DNA from: Shewanella livingstonensis
Lineage (GTDB): Bacteria > Pseudomonadota > Gammaproteobacteria > Enterobacterales > Shewanellaceae
Direction of reading: 5' to 3'
DNA: 64,000 nucleotides
NCBI RefSeq assembly: GCF_003855395.1
Contig: NZ_CP034015.1
Span: forward strand, 4,660,001 to 4,724,000
Below the pieces are notes generated by a model. The model saw nothing but the letters and a program-made list of their open reading frames with translations, was not told where the DNA came from and ran no database searches. A program made the position numbers and the translations under genes. Below, piece after piece: positions 47,139 through 56,518 of this stretch. Every line of letters begins with the position of its first letter. Positions within the stretch are counted from its first letter, which is position 1.

Positions 47139-47935
47139 TAACTTTTATCCTTATCTAACAGTCGATTAAAGTAAACTTCGCCATCGTCTCTATGAGTATT
47201 TGGCTGACGATTAATCATGTTCTGAATCCGTTCATCGGGCGAGTTTTTGATCTCATCAACCGTGCCATTTGCCACGACTTCGCCACCAAACAATACCACT
47301 ACCCGATCGGCAATTTTAAAGACACTTTCCAGCTCATGAGTCACCACCACTATAGTCATGTTCATGGCATCTCTTAAGGTTAAAATAAGCTCATCAAGTT
47401 CTACTGCGGTAGTTGGGTCAAGCCCTGCCGAAGGCTCATCAAAAAACAGTAACTTAGGATCCATAATCACTGCCCTAGCTAATCCTGCACGCTTTAACAT
47501 ACCGCCAGATAATTCTGAAGGCATCATATGACCGGTGCCAGCCATATTCATGAGTTCAAGCTTCATCCGCACCATAATATCAATGGTTTGGGTATCTAAA
47601 GAGGTATTCTGCTCTAAGGGTAACCTGACATTATCGGCCACCGTCAATGAACTTAGCAGTGCGCCACCTTGAAAAGCGACGCCCATCTTTTTACGTAAAT
47701 GACGTAATTGTTTACTTTTAGCCGTAAAAATATTCACACCATCAATAGTGATAGTGCCTGAAGTAGGCGTTTTAAGCCCAAGCATATGGTTGAGTAGGGT
47801 ACTTTTACCTGAGCCAGAACCGCCCATTACCACCAGAATTTCTCCGGGTTTGACCTCTAAATTGACATCCTTAAGTACCTGGGTGTCACCATATTGGGCA
47901 AACAAATGCTCTACGGTAATAATAGGCTTAACCAT
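47138..47935 (-). CDS. mlaF: MlaF-type ABC transporter ATPase
   Basis: The 265-residue ATPase has Walker A GGSGSGKST near residue 40, the signature LSGGMLKRAGLARA, Walker B LLFFDEPSAGLDP and the switch histidine in VVVTHE. It powers the MlaFEDB phospholipid transporter. A short C-terminal extension (NTHRDDGEVYFNRLL) resembles the tail that in E. coli MlaF contacts the neighbouring MlaF and MlaB. Its start overlaps the upstream STAS gene by eight bases, so the STAS protein and the ATPase are translationally coupled. Confidence 0.95.
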   Translation of the reverse strand: MVKPIITVEHLFAQYGDTQVLKDVNLEVKPGEILVVMGGSGSGKSTLLNHMLGLKTPTSGTITIDGVNIFTAKSKQLRHLRKKMGVAFQGGALLSSLTVADNVRLPLEQNTSLDTQTIDIMVRMKLELMNMAGTGHMMPSELSGGMLKRAGLARAVIMDPKLLFFDEPSAGLDPTTAVELDELILTLRDAMNMTIVVVTHELESVFKIADRVVVLFGGEVVANGTVDEIKNSPDERIQNMINRQPNTHRDDGEVYFNRLLDKDKS

Positions 47936-48257
47936 TGTTAGTCACAGCACCTACTGAATCCACTAAATTAAACACTGTGTTTAAACGGGTTAATTGCAGT
48001 ACTTGAAGCGGTGAACCATTGGCAGCGGCAATATGAAACTCAGTGTTATTCTCTTTGGCTTCGTTAAATGCCTCCACTAATGACGCCATCCCTGAGCTAT
48101 CGATATATTGCAGATGAGTAAAATCAACAATGATGTTATTTTTACTCTTAATTAATTTTATGATGTCGATTTTGATGCTGCGTGAATTGTTCAAATCCAC
48201 TTCACCATAAAGCTTAACGACCTGGTAATTATTATGTTGTTCAATTTCAATATTCAT
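47928..48257 (-). CDS. STAS domain protein, MlaB-like / RsbV-type anti-sigma antagonist
   Basis: The 109-residue single-domain STAS protein reads VVKLYGEVDLNNSRSIKIDI and then DFTHLQYIDSSGMASLVEAF. S54 of D53-S-S-G is the position phosphorylated in SpoIIAA and RsbV. In canonical mla operons the STAS subunit MlaB has a Thr at about this place and binds MlaF. Here the gene lies directly before mlaF with an eight-base overlap and six bases after an RsbW-like kinase gene. It could thus be the shared component of transporter and switch. Confidence 0.9.
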   Translation of the reverse strand: MNIEIEQHNNYQVVKLYGEVDLNNSRSIKIDIIKLIKSKNNIIVDFTHLQYIDSSGMASLVEAFNEAKENNTEFHIAAANGSPLQVLQLTRLNTVFNLVDSVGAVTNNG

Positions 48258-48263
48258 TTCATA

Positions 48264-48665
48264 TCACTCAAATTTAACCGTTAGTTCTAACCAATTACCT
48301 TCACCTTTATGTGGGATCAGTCTGACTGTTTCTGCCACATAATGGATTAAACAAAGGCCTAACCCACCCGGTTTACATAAATCATTTTCTTTAGGTATTA
48401 ATTGCTTGTCCGTTATTTGCGAACACACATCTTTAATCACAAATAACGCATGTTGATCATTACTGCTGATCTCGATTTCTAAACAGCCTTTACTCGACAT
48501 GTGATAACCATGACGGATCACATTGGCACAAGCCTCATCAACAGCTAATACGATTTCATTGACTTTAGCGTCGCTAAAAGGAAAGTCATGGCAAGCATGT
48601 TCCACAAATTCGCGGATATTTTTTAAATCGCTCGTACAAGATGAAAACGTTTTGATATTTGACAT
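48264..48665 (-). CDS. RsbW/SpoIIAB-like serine kinase (GHKL ATPase)
   Basis: The 133-residue protein is a single HATPase_c domain of the anti-sigma type. The N box is VNEIVLAVDEACANVIRHGYH, the G1 box LFVIKDVCSQI, and the G2 box GGLGLCLIHYVAETVRL. Such proteins bind a sigma factor or other client and phosphorylate a STAS antagonist on serine. The gene lies three bases after mlaA and six bases before the STAS gene. No sigma factor gene is nearby, so its client may be another protein, possibly the transporter. Confidence 0.9.
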   Translation of the reverse strand: MSNIKTFSSCTSDLKNIREFVEHACHDFPFSDAKVNEIVLAVDEACANVIRHGYHMSSKGCLEIEISSNDQHALFVIKDVCSQITDKQLIPKENDLCKPGGLGLCLIHYVAETVRLIPHKGEGNWLELTVKFE

Positions 48666-48668
48666 TGG

Positions 48669-49481
48669 CTAGTCCGTTATTTTTATATCCGTTTGATCGC
48701 CTATTTTTTTATCCGCAGGAGCTTGATTTAACGGCTCATTATCTAATAGTTCTTCATCTAACAGCTCGTCATCGAACTCTAGATCAAATTCATCGGGCTC
48801 AGTTTCATCCGTCTTACCATCATTGACTAAATGGGCATCACGTTGCAGATAGACATCTTTGACATAACCGTAAGGATCTAATGACCCATCTAAAATGGGT
48901 TCATATTGCTGAAATTCAATCCTACTGTCTAACCCTTCTAGTACAAATTTTCCGGCACGCTGCTCAAATGAAAGAATAGATAAGGGATAGACAAAAATAT
49001 CGACAAAATCGCCAACCGTATTACGAGCGGTGCTGGCACCATAAACAGGCCACATAATATAAGGCCCGTTGTCGATGCCCCAGGCACCGAATGTTTGTGC
49101 AAAGGTCTCTTCTTTTTTAGGCAATCCCATATCGGTAGCGGGATCAAAAATTCCAACCAGGCCGATAGTGGTATTCAATACGAAACGTAAAACGCTACTG
49201 CCACTGTCAGTTAGTTTGCCTTGCAAGAGGTTATTTACGGCATAAAGCGGCTCATTGAGATTCGATAACAAGTTAGTGACACCTTGTCGGACAGGCTGAG
49301 GGACTTTTTGGTAACCTTTAGCCGTAGGCTTTAATACATGCTTGTCCATTATTTGGTAGTTAAAGTCCCAGCTTTTACGGTTAACCGATTCGAATGGATC
49401 ACCCGGTGTTGAGGTGCTAGCACATCCACTAAAAAAAAGTAGTGTGACTATAATAACTGCTAATCGACCCATTACTTTCAC
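48669..49481 (-). CDS. mlaA: MlaA/VacJ family outer-membrane lipoprotein
   Basis: The 270-residue lipoprotein has a lipobox FFSGC and the MlaA core DPFESVNRKSWDFNYQIMDKHVLKP, NNLLQGK, TTIGLVGIFDPAT and ETFAQTFGAWGI. MlaA forms a ring in the outer membrane that lets mislocalised phospholipid leave the outer leaflet. The last 50 residues are highly acidic (repeats of DDELLDEELLD type), longer than I expect for E. coli MlaA. It is the first gene of the eight-gene operon. Confidence 0.94.
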   Translation of the reverse strand: MKVMGRLAVIIVTLLFFSGCASTSTPGDPFESVNRKSWDFNYQIMDKHVLKPTAKGYQKVPQPVRQGVTNLLSNLNEPLYAVNNLLQGKLTDSGSSVLRFVLNTTIGLVGIFDPATDMGLPKKEETFAQTFGAWGIDNGPYIMWPVYGASTARNTVGDFVDIFVYPLSILSFEQRAGKFVLEGLDSRIEFQQYEPILDGSLDPYGYVKDVYLQRDAHLVNDGKTDETEPDEFDLEFDDELLDEELLDNEPLNQAPADKKIGDQTDIKITD

Positions 49482-49754
49482 TCATTACCCCAGCTTTTTA
49501 ATTAGTAAGTATCTGCTACCCATGTCGGTAGTGAGCAAACATTTAACATAGCCCGTTGTACTCAGAATTGAAAATATAACATAAAACGCTACAAACTATT
49601 AATACAATTTTGAATGATCGCTCAAAAAATTTTGTACTCTCATTAAATCTGTTAAGTGGAGCACACTTATCAATTAAGGTGCAACATAACCGGTATAACG
49701 CTTACTTATTGAATATTGGACAATAATGTTACGCACATATTGGGCAGTTGATTA

Positions 49755-49973
49755 TTACAGGCCATCATTAATCATTTGCTTAATGGTATAAGCCTTAACA
49801 AAATGATCTAACTGATGGGTTTCGATCCACCATGTTGCCGCTTCCATCAATAATTCAGGGTTATCATTTTTATTGGCAAAAAAAGCATAAAATGATAAAC
49901 CGACCTTATCGCCTTTTGCGGCAATTTTTTTATCACACACCTCGATTATTTTTGCTCTTAGTTGATGTCTCAT
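49755..49973 (-). CDS. DUF6500-like small protein
   Basis: The 72-residue soluble helical protein reads RAKIIEVCDKKIAAKGDKVG and then ANKNDNPELLMEAATWW. I recall this as the DUF6500 family found in marine gammaproteobacteria; function is unknown. It has AGGAAAT upstream, which supports translation. No partner gene is adjacent; mlaA begins 270 bases further downstream on the same strand and the spacer between (49482-49754) shows no gene. Confidence 0.6.
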   Translation of the reverse strand: MRHQLRAKIIEVCDKKIAAKGDKVGLSFYAFFANKNDNPELLMEAATWWIETHQLDHFVKAYTIKQMINDGL

Positions 49974-50293
49974 TATTTCCTCGATTGCTCAAATTGATTT
50001 ACCATCATATGGGGTAGATCTTGTTGGCATTAAATACAAAGACAGTATTATTGTTAGTACATCGGCTAAGCGTAAAAAATACAATATGCTCAAGTATTAT
50101 GCTAAAAAAGCCATCTTCCTTACGCAACAAAAAAATCGGTTAAATCATCGTTATACTTGTCAGATGAATATTAACGTAAAGTTTCATTTCATGAGCCTGT
50201 TTACTCTTTCAGATCCAGAGATCATAGAGAAAGCACCGTTAACGGAGTAGACTTAATAGCTACTTTCTTTTGTTTCAGACCACGAGATCCGTC
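49974..50293. other. intergenic region with a start-less open frame
   Basis: A plus-strand frame is open from 49966 to a TAG at 50248-50250 and has coding-like Lys/Tyr/Ile-rich composition (for example KYKDSIIVSTSAKRKKYNM). There is no ATG, GTG or TTG in its first half, and no ribosome binding site. It may be a gene remnant or chance. No other feature was recognised here. Confidence 0.35.
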
Positions 50294-51040
50294 ATGAAAT
50301 TCCTTGTCGATATTCACGCTCATACTGTCGCGTCTGCTCACGCCTATAGTACATTACATGATTACCTTGCTGTTGCAAAAACCAAAGGTATTAAGTTATT
50401 CGCCATTACCGATCATGGCCCAGATATGGCTGATGCGCCCCATTTTTGGCACTTTGTAAATATGAGAGTGTTACCTAGAATTGTTGACGGTGTCGGCGTG
50501 CTGCGCGGCATTGAAGCGAATATCAAAAATGAACATGGCGAAATTGATTTTTTTGGGGATTATTTAAAACAACTCGATATTGTGTTGGCAGGTTTTCATG
50601 AACCTGTTTTCCCACCATCGACTAAAGAGGCTCACACTACTGCACTTATTAACTGTATTGAAAGTGGTAATGTGGACATTATTACTCATCCAGGCAACCC
50701 TGCTTATCCAATCGATATTAAGCGCGTCGCCGCTGCCGCAGCCACACATAACGTGGCACTTGAGATAAATAACTCCTCTTTTTTAACCTCAAGGAAAGGC
50801 AGTACTAATAACTGTATTGAAATCGCCAATGCAGTAAAAGCAGCCGGTGGACTGCTGGTTATGGGCTCAGACTCGCATGTTGCTTTTAGCTTAGGCGAAT
50901 TTGAAAAAGCCATTGAAGTCATCGAAAAAGTGCAGTTTCCCATTGAACGCTTACTCAACCGTAGCCCCGAAGCGTTGTTGAGCTTTCTGACGACAAGAGG
51001 TCATAAGTCACTTGATGAATATTCAGCTTTAATCGAATAA
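50294..51040 (+). CDS. PHP-domain phosphatase, YcdX family
   Basis: From ATG 50294 the product is 248 residues, the usual length of YcdX. The PHP metal motifs are all visible: [64 protein letters not shown], and late [13 protein letters not shown]. YcdX is a trinuclear-zinc phosphatase; the physiological substrate is uncertain and the E. coli protein is linked to swarming. An in-frame TTG at 50270 is less likely than the ATG. It is monocistronic. Confidence 0.9.
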   Translation: MKFLVDIHAHTVASAHAYSTLHDYLAVAKTKGIKLFAITDHGPDMADAPHFWHFVNMRVLPRIVDGVGVLRGIEANIKNEHGEIDFFGDYLKQLDIVLAGFHEPVFPPSTKEAHTTALINCIESGNVDIITHPGNPAYPIDIKRVAAAAATHNVALEINNSSFLTSRKGSTNNCIEIANAVKAAGGLLVMGSDSHVAFSLGEFEKAIEVIEKVQFPIERLLNRSPEALLSFLTTRGHKSLDEYSALIE

Positions 51041-51138
51041 ACATTTTATATCTCAAAACTGCAACAGTGAAATTTGGAGCATAAAAATACGGCTGGCAGA
51101 CAGCTGAATTATTATCCTAACTTCCCTCGTATAGAAAA

Positions 51139-51165
51139 ACAAAAAGGCCTGCAAACGCAGGCCTT
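51139..51165 (-). terminator. rho-independent terminator of ssb
   Basis: AAGGCCTGC (51144-51152) and GCAGGCCTT (51157-51165) form a 9-bp GC-rich stem with a 4-base loop. On the minus strand a T run follows. It lies 37 bases past the ssb stop. Confidence 0.88.
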
Positions 51166-51201
51166 AAAGGTTTTAATCAACACTTTTCATTTATGTATTC
51201 G

Positions 51202-51936
51202 TCAGAACGGAATATCGTCATCCCAGCCTTCATCTAAATCTGGAGTGAAGTTCTGTTGTGGTTGTGGTGCTGGACGCTGTGCAGGAGCATTTTGCTGTTG
51301 GAAATTCCCCTGAGGGGCAGCAGCTGGCTTTGGTGCATAAGCAGGTGCAGCTTGTTGCGCTGGCGCAGATTGTTGCTGATAACCACCACCTTGTTGCTGG
51401 CCAGCATCTGGCTGAGCTTGGTAAGCGGCATTACCTGCGGCAGGCGCAGTTTGATTGTATTGCGCTTGTGGCGGACGAGCTTGGGCAGTTGGTGCTGGAC
51501 GAGACTGTTGTCCCATGTTTTGTCCAGAATTTTGCCCAGAGCTTTGACCTTGTCCCTGATATTGACCTTGACCACCACCGGCGTTATCACCTGAGTTGCG
51601 GCTGTCTAACATTTGCATTTCCATAGCATTAATTTCAGTCTTGTAACGGTCTTGACCGGTAGTCTGATCTTGCCACTTACTGGTTTGCAATTTGCCTTCT
51701 AAATAAACTTTAGAGCCTTTTTTTAAGTACTCACCGGCAATTTCTGCAAGACGACGATACATGACAATGTTGTGCCACTCGGTACGTTCTTGCATTTGAC
51801 CTTGCTGGTCTTTCCACGACTCACTTGTCGCTATAGTAAAGTTGGCTACGGCATTGCCGTTTGGCATGTAACGGACCTCAGGATCTTTACCTAAGTTACC
51901 TACCAAAATCACTTTGTTCACACCACGACTAGCCAT
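51202..51936 (-). CDS. ssb: single-stranded DNA-binding protein
   Basis: The 244-residue protein has the OB fold in the first 110 residues ([51 protein letters not shown]). A long Gln/Gly/Pro/Ala-rich disordered linker follows, then the acidic tip DDDIPF, which recruits partner proteins. The linker is longer than in E. coli SSB (178 residues), as is usual in Shewanella. SSB protects single-stranded DNA in replication, repair and recombination. It lies near uvrA as in E. coli, but here an MFS gene sits between them. Confidence 0.97.
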   Translation of the reverse strand: MASRGVNKVILVGNLGKDPEVRYMPNGNAVANFTIATSESWKDQQGQMQERTEWHNIVMYRRLAEIAGEYLKKGSKVYLEGKLQTSKWQDQTTGQDRYKTEINAMEMQMLDSRNSGDNAGGGQGQYQGQGQSSGQNSGQNMGQQSRPAPTAQARPPQAQYNQTAPAAGNAAYQAQPDAGQQQGGGYQQQSAPAQQAAPAYAPKPAAAPQGNFQQQNAPAQRPAPQPQQNFTPDLDEGWDDDIPF

Positions 51937-52001
51937 CGAAATCTCCTGAGATTTTTATCTGTTTACTTTATCTGAATACTAAGCTGAACGATCAACACGA
52001 T

Positions 52002-53369
52002 CTAATTCACAGAGCCTAACACAGCTCGCGCTTCGCTTAAATTGAATTTATCATCGACCTTTAAATAAGCCACTTTCTCTTCGAGCACCACAATGGCTTC
52101 AACAACACCGATTAACTGCGACAATTCACTGGCCATATTTTGTGCGTCGGATTTATCTTTTACTGTGGCTTCAAGGGTGTAGCTTTTCAATAATACTGGC
52201 TTTTGCATTCCTAGGGTTAAGAATAACCACACACACATTAGCCCTAGTGCAACAAAAAACACCCCAGATGCGCCAACAAGTTGATAAGCACCGCCACCTA
52301 ACATGCCGCCACAAAAAGCCCCTAAAAACTGGCTAGTTGAATACACGCCCATTGCCGAACCTTTATCGCCAACAGGACAAAATTTAGCAATCAGACTTGG
52401 CAATGATGCTTCAAGGTAATTAAATCCGGTGAAAAATAACACTACCGCACCACTTAACACCCAAAGGTTATCGGCATAAAATCCCATCGCAGCAAGTGAC
52501 ACCATCATGATCATTAACGACAATTGAAACATGGTTTTGGTGTTGTTGCGTTTCACCCCAATGATAATTAACGGCACCATTAAGAAAAATGCACCAACAA
52601 AAGCGGGGAAATACAACATCCAATGCTTTTCTTTGACTAAACCGGCATCGACTAAATCGAGCGGCAATGCAACAAACACCGCTGTGAGTACTAAATGCAG
52701 AATAAAAATGCCAGCATCTAGGCGAAATAACTGTGGGTCTAACAACATACGCTTTAATTTTGTCGGAGTAGCAACCGTATCGCCTTTAGGTGCTTGGCTA
52801 ATCGGGTTGGGAACAAAAAACTGCACAATTAACATGCCCAACACAGCTAATACTGCGGTTAATAAAAACAGCCCCGTTAAGCCCATGTATTGCGCCACAA
52901 TAGGCCCGACCAATAATGACAGTGCAAATGAAAAGCCAATACACATGCCGATAATCGCCATCACTTTAGTACGTTGCTCGTCTCGGGTTAAATCGGCGGC
53001 AAGCGCTAATACTGCGGCAGCGATTGCGCCCATACCTTGTACCGCACGACCAAACACCACACCGTAAATGTGATCAGACGATGCGGCAATTAAACTCCCA
53101 ATAGCAAATAATACCAGACCACCGAGAATAATCGGCTTACGTCCGTATTTGTCGGACAAAATGCCCATTGGTATTTGTAAAAAAGCCTGGGTTAAGCCAT
53201 AAGCACCAATGGCAATACCCACCCACAATGGTGAGAAACCTTCCAAATGCTGACCATACAGCGCGAAGACAGGCATAATCATAAACAATCCCATCATCCG
53301 TAAACCAAACACACTGGCTAACGAAAATGCGACCTTTTTCTCCATACCCGACAGTCCATTACTGGCCAT
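52002..53369 (-). CDS. MFS exporter with C-terminal YAM domain, YajR-like
   Basis: From ATG 53369, which has AAGGG eight bases upstream, the product is 455 residues; a TTG at 53399 is less likely. Twelve membrane helices of the major facilitator superfamily are visible, with the loop motif GILSDKYGRKPIILGGL between helices 2 and 3. The last 65 residues form a soluble domain (LEATVKDKSDAQNMASELSQ, ending EARAVLGSVN) like the ferredoxin-fold YAM domain of E. coli YajR. The substrate is unknown. It lies between ssb and the divergent uvrA. Confidence 0.88.
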   Translation of the reverse strand: MASNGLSGMEKKVAFSLASVFGLRMMGLFMIMPVFALYGQHLEGFSPLWVGIAIGAYGLTQAFLQIPMGILSDKYGRKPIILGGLVLFAIGSLIAASSDHIYGVVFGRAVQGMGAIAAAVLALAADLTRDEQRTKVMAIIGMCIGFSFALSLLVGPIVAQYMGLTGLFLLTAVLAVLGMLIVQFFVPNPISQAPKGDTVATPTKLKRMLLDPQLFRLDAGIFILHLVLTAVFVALPLDLVDAGLVKEKHWMLYFPAFVGAFFLMVPLIIIGVKRNNTKTMFQLSLMIMMVSLAAMGFYADNLWVLSGAVVLFFTGFNYLEASLPSLIAKFCPVGDKGSAMGVYSTSQFLGAFCGGMLGGGAYQLVGASGVFFVALGLMCVWLFLTLGMQKPVLLKSYTLEATVKDKSDAQNMASELSQLIGVVEAIVVLEEKVAYLKVDDKFNLSEARAVLGSVN

Positions 53370-53624
53370 GCTGTTGCCCTTCGATAAGTCATTCAACAAT
53401 ATTATAAGATGCGCATATTATCACAGCGTCATAAATTAGCTCAAAAGGAAATCACAGTTTTCGATATAAGGTGTGTTTTTTACACCTGTTAAGTTTGACT
53501 CCTGAACTTTAGCCTCGTTCGATGCGTACCATAAAAGCTAGACAGATAAATTGATATGAAGTCTGCCGATAAACTATGCGATACTAATCGCTGTTTTGTT
53601 TCACACAAGTCATAGAGTAAATAG

Positions 53625-56477
53625 ATGGATAAAATTGAAATACGCGGTGCCCGAACCCACAATCTTAAGAACATCAATCTAACAATACCCCGTGATAAAC
53701 TTATTGTGATAACTGGGTTATCCGGTTCAGGAAAATCTTCACTAGCCTTCGATACCTTGTATGCAGAAGGCCAGCGCCGCTATGTCGAATCGTTGTCGGC
53801 CTATGCACGTCAGTTCTTGAGTTTAATGGAAAAACCCGATGTTGATCATATTGAAGGCTTAAGCCCAGCTATCTCAATTGAGCAAAAATCAACTTCACAC
53901 AATCCGCGATCGACCGTCGGTACCATTACCGAAATCTATGATTATTTACGCTTGTTGTTTGCCCGTGTGGGTGAGCCTCGCTGTCCAACGCATAATCAAC
54001 CTTTGTCGGCGCAAACAGTCAGCCAGATGGTTGATAAAGTATTGGCGATGCCAGCAGACAGCCGTCAAATGCTGCTTGCTCCAGTGGTAAACGATCGTAA
54101 AGGCGAACACGTTAAACTGCTGGAAAGCTTATCGGCACAGGGCTATATTCGTGCCCGTATTGACGGTGAAGTGTGTGACTTAACCGACCCTCCAACATTA
54201 GATTTACACATTAAACATACCATTGAAGTGGTTGTCGATCGGTTCAAAGTACGCGAAGACATGAAACAGCGTTTAGCTGAGTCGTTTGAAACCGCGTTAG
54301 AGTTGTCTGGCGGTATCGCCAAAATTGCTAGCATGGAAGATAGCAGTAAAGAAGAACTGATATTTTCAGCTAATTTTGCTTGTCCGCATTGCGGCTATTC
54401 GATGGCCGAACTTGAGCCGCGTATTTTCTCGTTTAACAATCCGGCCGGAGCTTGCCAAACTTGTGATGGTTTAGGTGTGCAGCAGTTTTTTGACCCTGAG
54501 CGAGTCATTGCTAATGATGAACTTTCATTAGCTGGCGGTGCAATTAGAGGTTGGGACCGACGCAACTTTTACTATTTCCAGATGCTCAGCTCGCTAGCCG
54601 AACATTATAAGTTTGACGTTGAAAAACCATTCGCAGAGCTTAGCGATAAAATTAAAAAGATTGTCCTGTATGGATCTGGCAAACAGAACATAGCCTTTAA
54701 ATACATAAATGACCGCGGCGACGTAGTGATCCGTAATCATCCGTTTGAGGGCATTTTAAATAATATGGATCGCCGTTATCGTGAAACCGAAAGTAACTCG
54801 GTGCGCGATGAGCTGTCTAAATTTATTAACATGCAACCTTGTAACAGTTGTAGCGGTTCACGCTTACGCGAAGAAGCTCGTAACGTGTTTATTGGTGAAC
54901 TCAATTTACCGCAGCTCACCACCTGGTCTATTGGCGAAGCCAAAAACTACTTCGATACCGTCGTGTTTGAAGGTCAACGCGCGCAAATTGCCGAGAAAAT
55001 CTTAAAAGAGATCAGTCAGCGCCTCGGATTTTTGGTCAACGTGGGGCTTAACTATTTAAGTCTATCGCGCTCAGCTGAAACCTTATCGGGTGGTGAAGCG
55101 CAACGTATTCGCTTAGCCAGCCAAATTGGTGCGGGGTTAGTGGGCGTAATGTACGTGCTTGATGAGCCTTCAATTGGTTTGCATCAACGCGATAATGAAC
55201 GCTTACTCCAAACCCTGATCCATCTGCGTGATTTAGGCAATACCGTGATTGTGGTTGAACACGATGAAGATGCGATTCGCTTAGCGGATCACATCATCGA
55301 TATTGGCCCTGGTGCAGGCGTACATGGTGGTGAAGTGATTTGCGACGGTACCCTAGAAGATATTCTGAACTGTGAAGAGTCGGTTACGGGCCAATATATT
55401 TCCGGTAAAAAGCAAATCCACATTAGTGACCAGCGCACCCCTATCGATCCGAAAAAGGTGATTGAGTTATTTGGCGCATCGGGTAATAACCTAAGAGATG
55501 TTGATTTAACCATTCCAGTTGGATTGTTTACTTGTGTTACTGGCGTATCGGGTTCAGGTAAATCGACGCTCATTAACGACACCTTCTTTAAAATTGCCCA
55601 TCGGATGCTCAATGGCGCTACCGTTGATGAACCTGCACCCTACAGAAGCATTGAAGGCATGGATCATTGCGACAAAGTAGTCGATATTGATCAAAGCCCT
55701 ATTGGCCGAACTCCACGCTCTAACCCTGCCACTTACACGGGTATTTTCACCCCAATTCGTGAGCTATTTGCCGGTACCCAAGAGTCTCGTACCCGTGGTT
55801 ATCTAGTGGGGCGTTTTTCGTTTAACGTCAAAGGCGGTCGCTGTGAAGCCTGCCAAGGTGATGGCTTAATTAAAGTAGAAATGCATTTTCTACCTGACGT
55901 ATATGTGCCTTGTGACTCGTGTAAAGGTAAGCGCTATAACCGTGAAACTTTAGAAGTAAAATACAAAGGCAAGAACATTCACGAAGTGCTGCAAATGACC
56001 GTTGAAGATGCTCGCGTCTATTTCGATGCGATTCCATCTATTGCCCGTAAGCTGCAAACCTTAATGGATGTCGGTTTGTCGTACATCCGTTTAGGTCAGA
56101 GTGCGACAACATTATCAGGTGGTGAAGCTCAGCGAGTAAAACTGGCTAAAGAGTTGTCTAAACGCGATACCGGTAAAACCTTGTATATTTTAGACGAACC
56201 CACCACCGGGCTGCACTTTGCTGACATTCAACTATTGTTAGAAGTATTGCATCGCTTAAAATCTCACGGTAATACTGTGGTCGTGATTGAGCATAATTTA
56301 GATGTGATTAAAACCGCAGACTGGATTATTGATTTAGGTCCTGAAGGCGGTGATGGCGGTGGGATGATTTTAGCTGCTGGCACCCCAGAAGAGGTAGCTG
56401 AACATCCAGAGTCACATACGGCTAGATTTTTAAAACCAATGTTGGCACTTCATAAACAACGGGCCAAAATGAAATAA
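53625..56477 (+). CDS. uvrA: excinuclease ABC subunit A
   Basis: The 950-residue protein is the damage-recognition ATPase of nucleotide excision repair; as a dimer it loads UvrB on damaged DNA. Two ABC modules are visible, each with Walker A ([12 protein letters not shown] near residue 30; [10 protein letters not shown] near 645) and LSGGEAQR signature. Zinc modules are CPHCGY...CQTCDG and CEACQGDG...CDSCKG. Length is normal. Divergence from the MFS gene and closeness to ssb match the common uvrA/ssb neighbourhood. Confidence 0.98.
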   Translation: MDKIEIRGARTHNLKNINLTIPRDKLIVITGLSGSGKSSLAFDTLYAEGQRRYVESLSAYARQFLSLMEKPDVDHIEGLSPAISIEQKSTSHNPRSTVGTITEIYDYLRLLFARVGEPRCPTHNQPLSAQTVSQMVDKVLAMPADSRQMLLAPVVNDRKGEHVKLLESLSAQGYIRARIDGEVCDLTDPPTLDLHIKHTIEVVVDRFKVREDMKQRLAESFETALELSGGIAKIASMEDSSKEELIFSANFACPHCGYSMAELEPRIFSFNNPAGACQTCDGLGVQQFFDPERVIANDELSLAGGAIRGWDRRNFYYFQMLSSLAEHYKFDVEKPFAELSDKIKKIVLYGSGKQNIAFKYINDRGDVVIRNHPFEGILNNMDRRYRETESNSVRDELSKFINMQPCNSCSGSRLREEARNVFIGELNLPQLTTWSIGEAKNYFDTVVFEGQRAQIAEKILKEISQRLGFLVNVGLNYLSLSRSAETLSGGEAQRIRLASQIGAGLVGVMYVLDEPSIGLHQRDNERLLQTLIHLRDLGNTVIVVEHDEDAIRLADHIIDIGPGAGVHGGEVICDGTLEDILNCEESVTGQYISGKKQIHISDQRTPIDPKKVIELFGASGNNLRDVDLTIPVGLFTCVTGVSGSGKSTLINDTFFKIAHRMLNGATVDEPAPYRSIEGMDHCDKVVDIDQSPIGRTPRSNPATYTGIFTPIRELFAGTQESRTRGYLVGRFSFNVKGGRCEACQGDGLIKVEMHFLPDVYVPCDSCKGKRYNRETLEVKYKGKNIHEVLQMTVEDARVYFDAIPSIARKLQTLMDVGLSYIRLGQSATTLSGGEAQRVKLAKELSKRDTGKTLYILDEPTTGLHFADIQLLLEVLHRLKSHGNTVVVIEHNLDVIKTADWIIDLGPEGGDGGGMILAAGTPEEVAEHPESHTARFLKPMLALHKQRAKMK

Positions 56478-56518
56478 CCCATCCGTCATCTTAGGCGAAT
56501 AAGAGGAGATAACACGTC

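Noticed and set aside
51234..51626. Several long open frames on both strands within ssb
   Set aside because: They arise from the low-complexity Gln/Gly/Pro linker of SSB; none has a ribosome binding site or sensible composition.
53591..53606. CTGT-N8-ACAC resembling a LexA box upstream of uvrA
   Set aside because: The second half site deviates from ACAG and the flanks do not fit the consensus, so SOS control is not supported by sequence alone.
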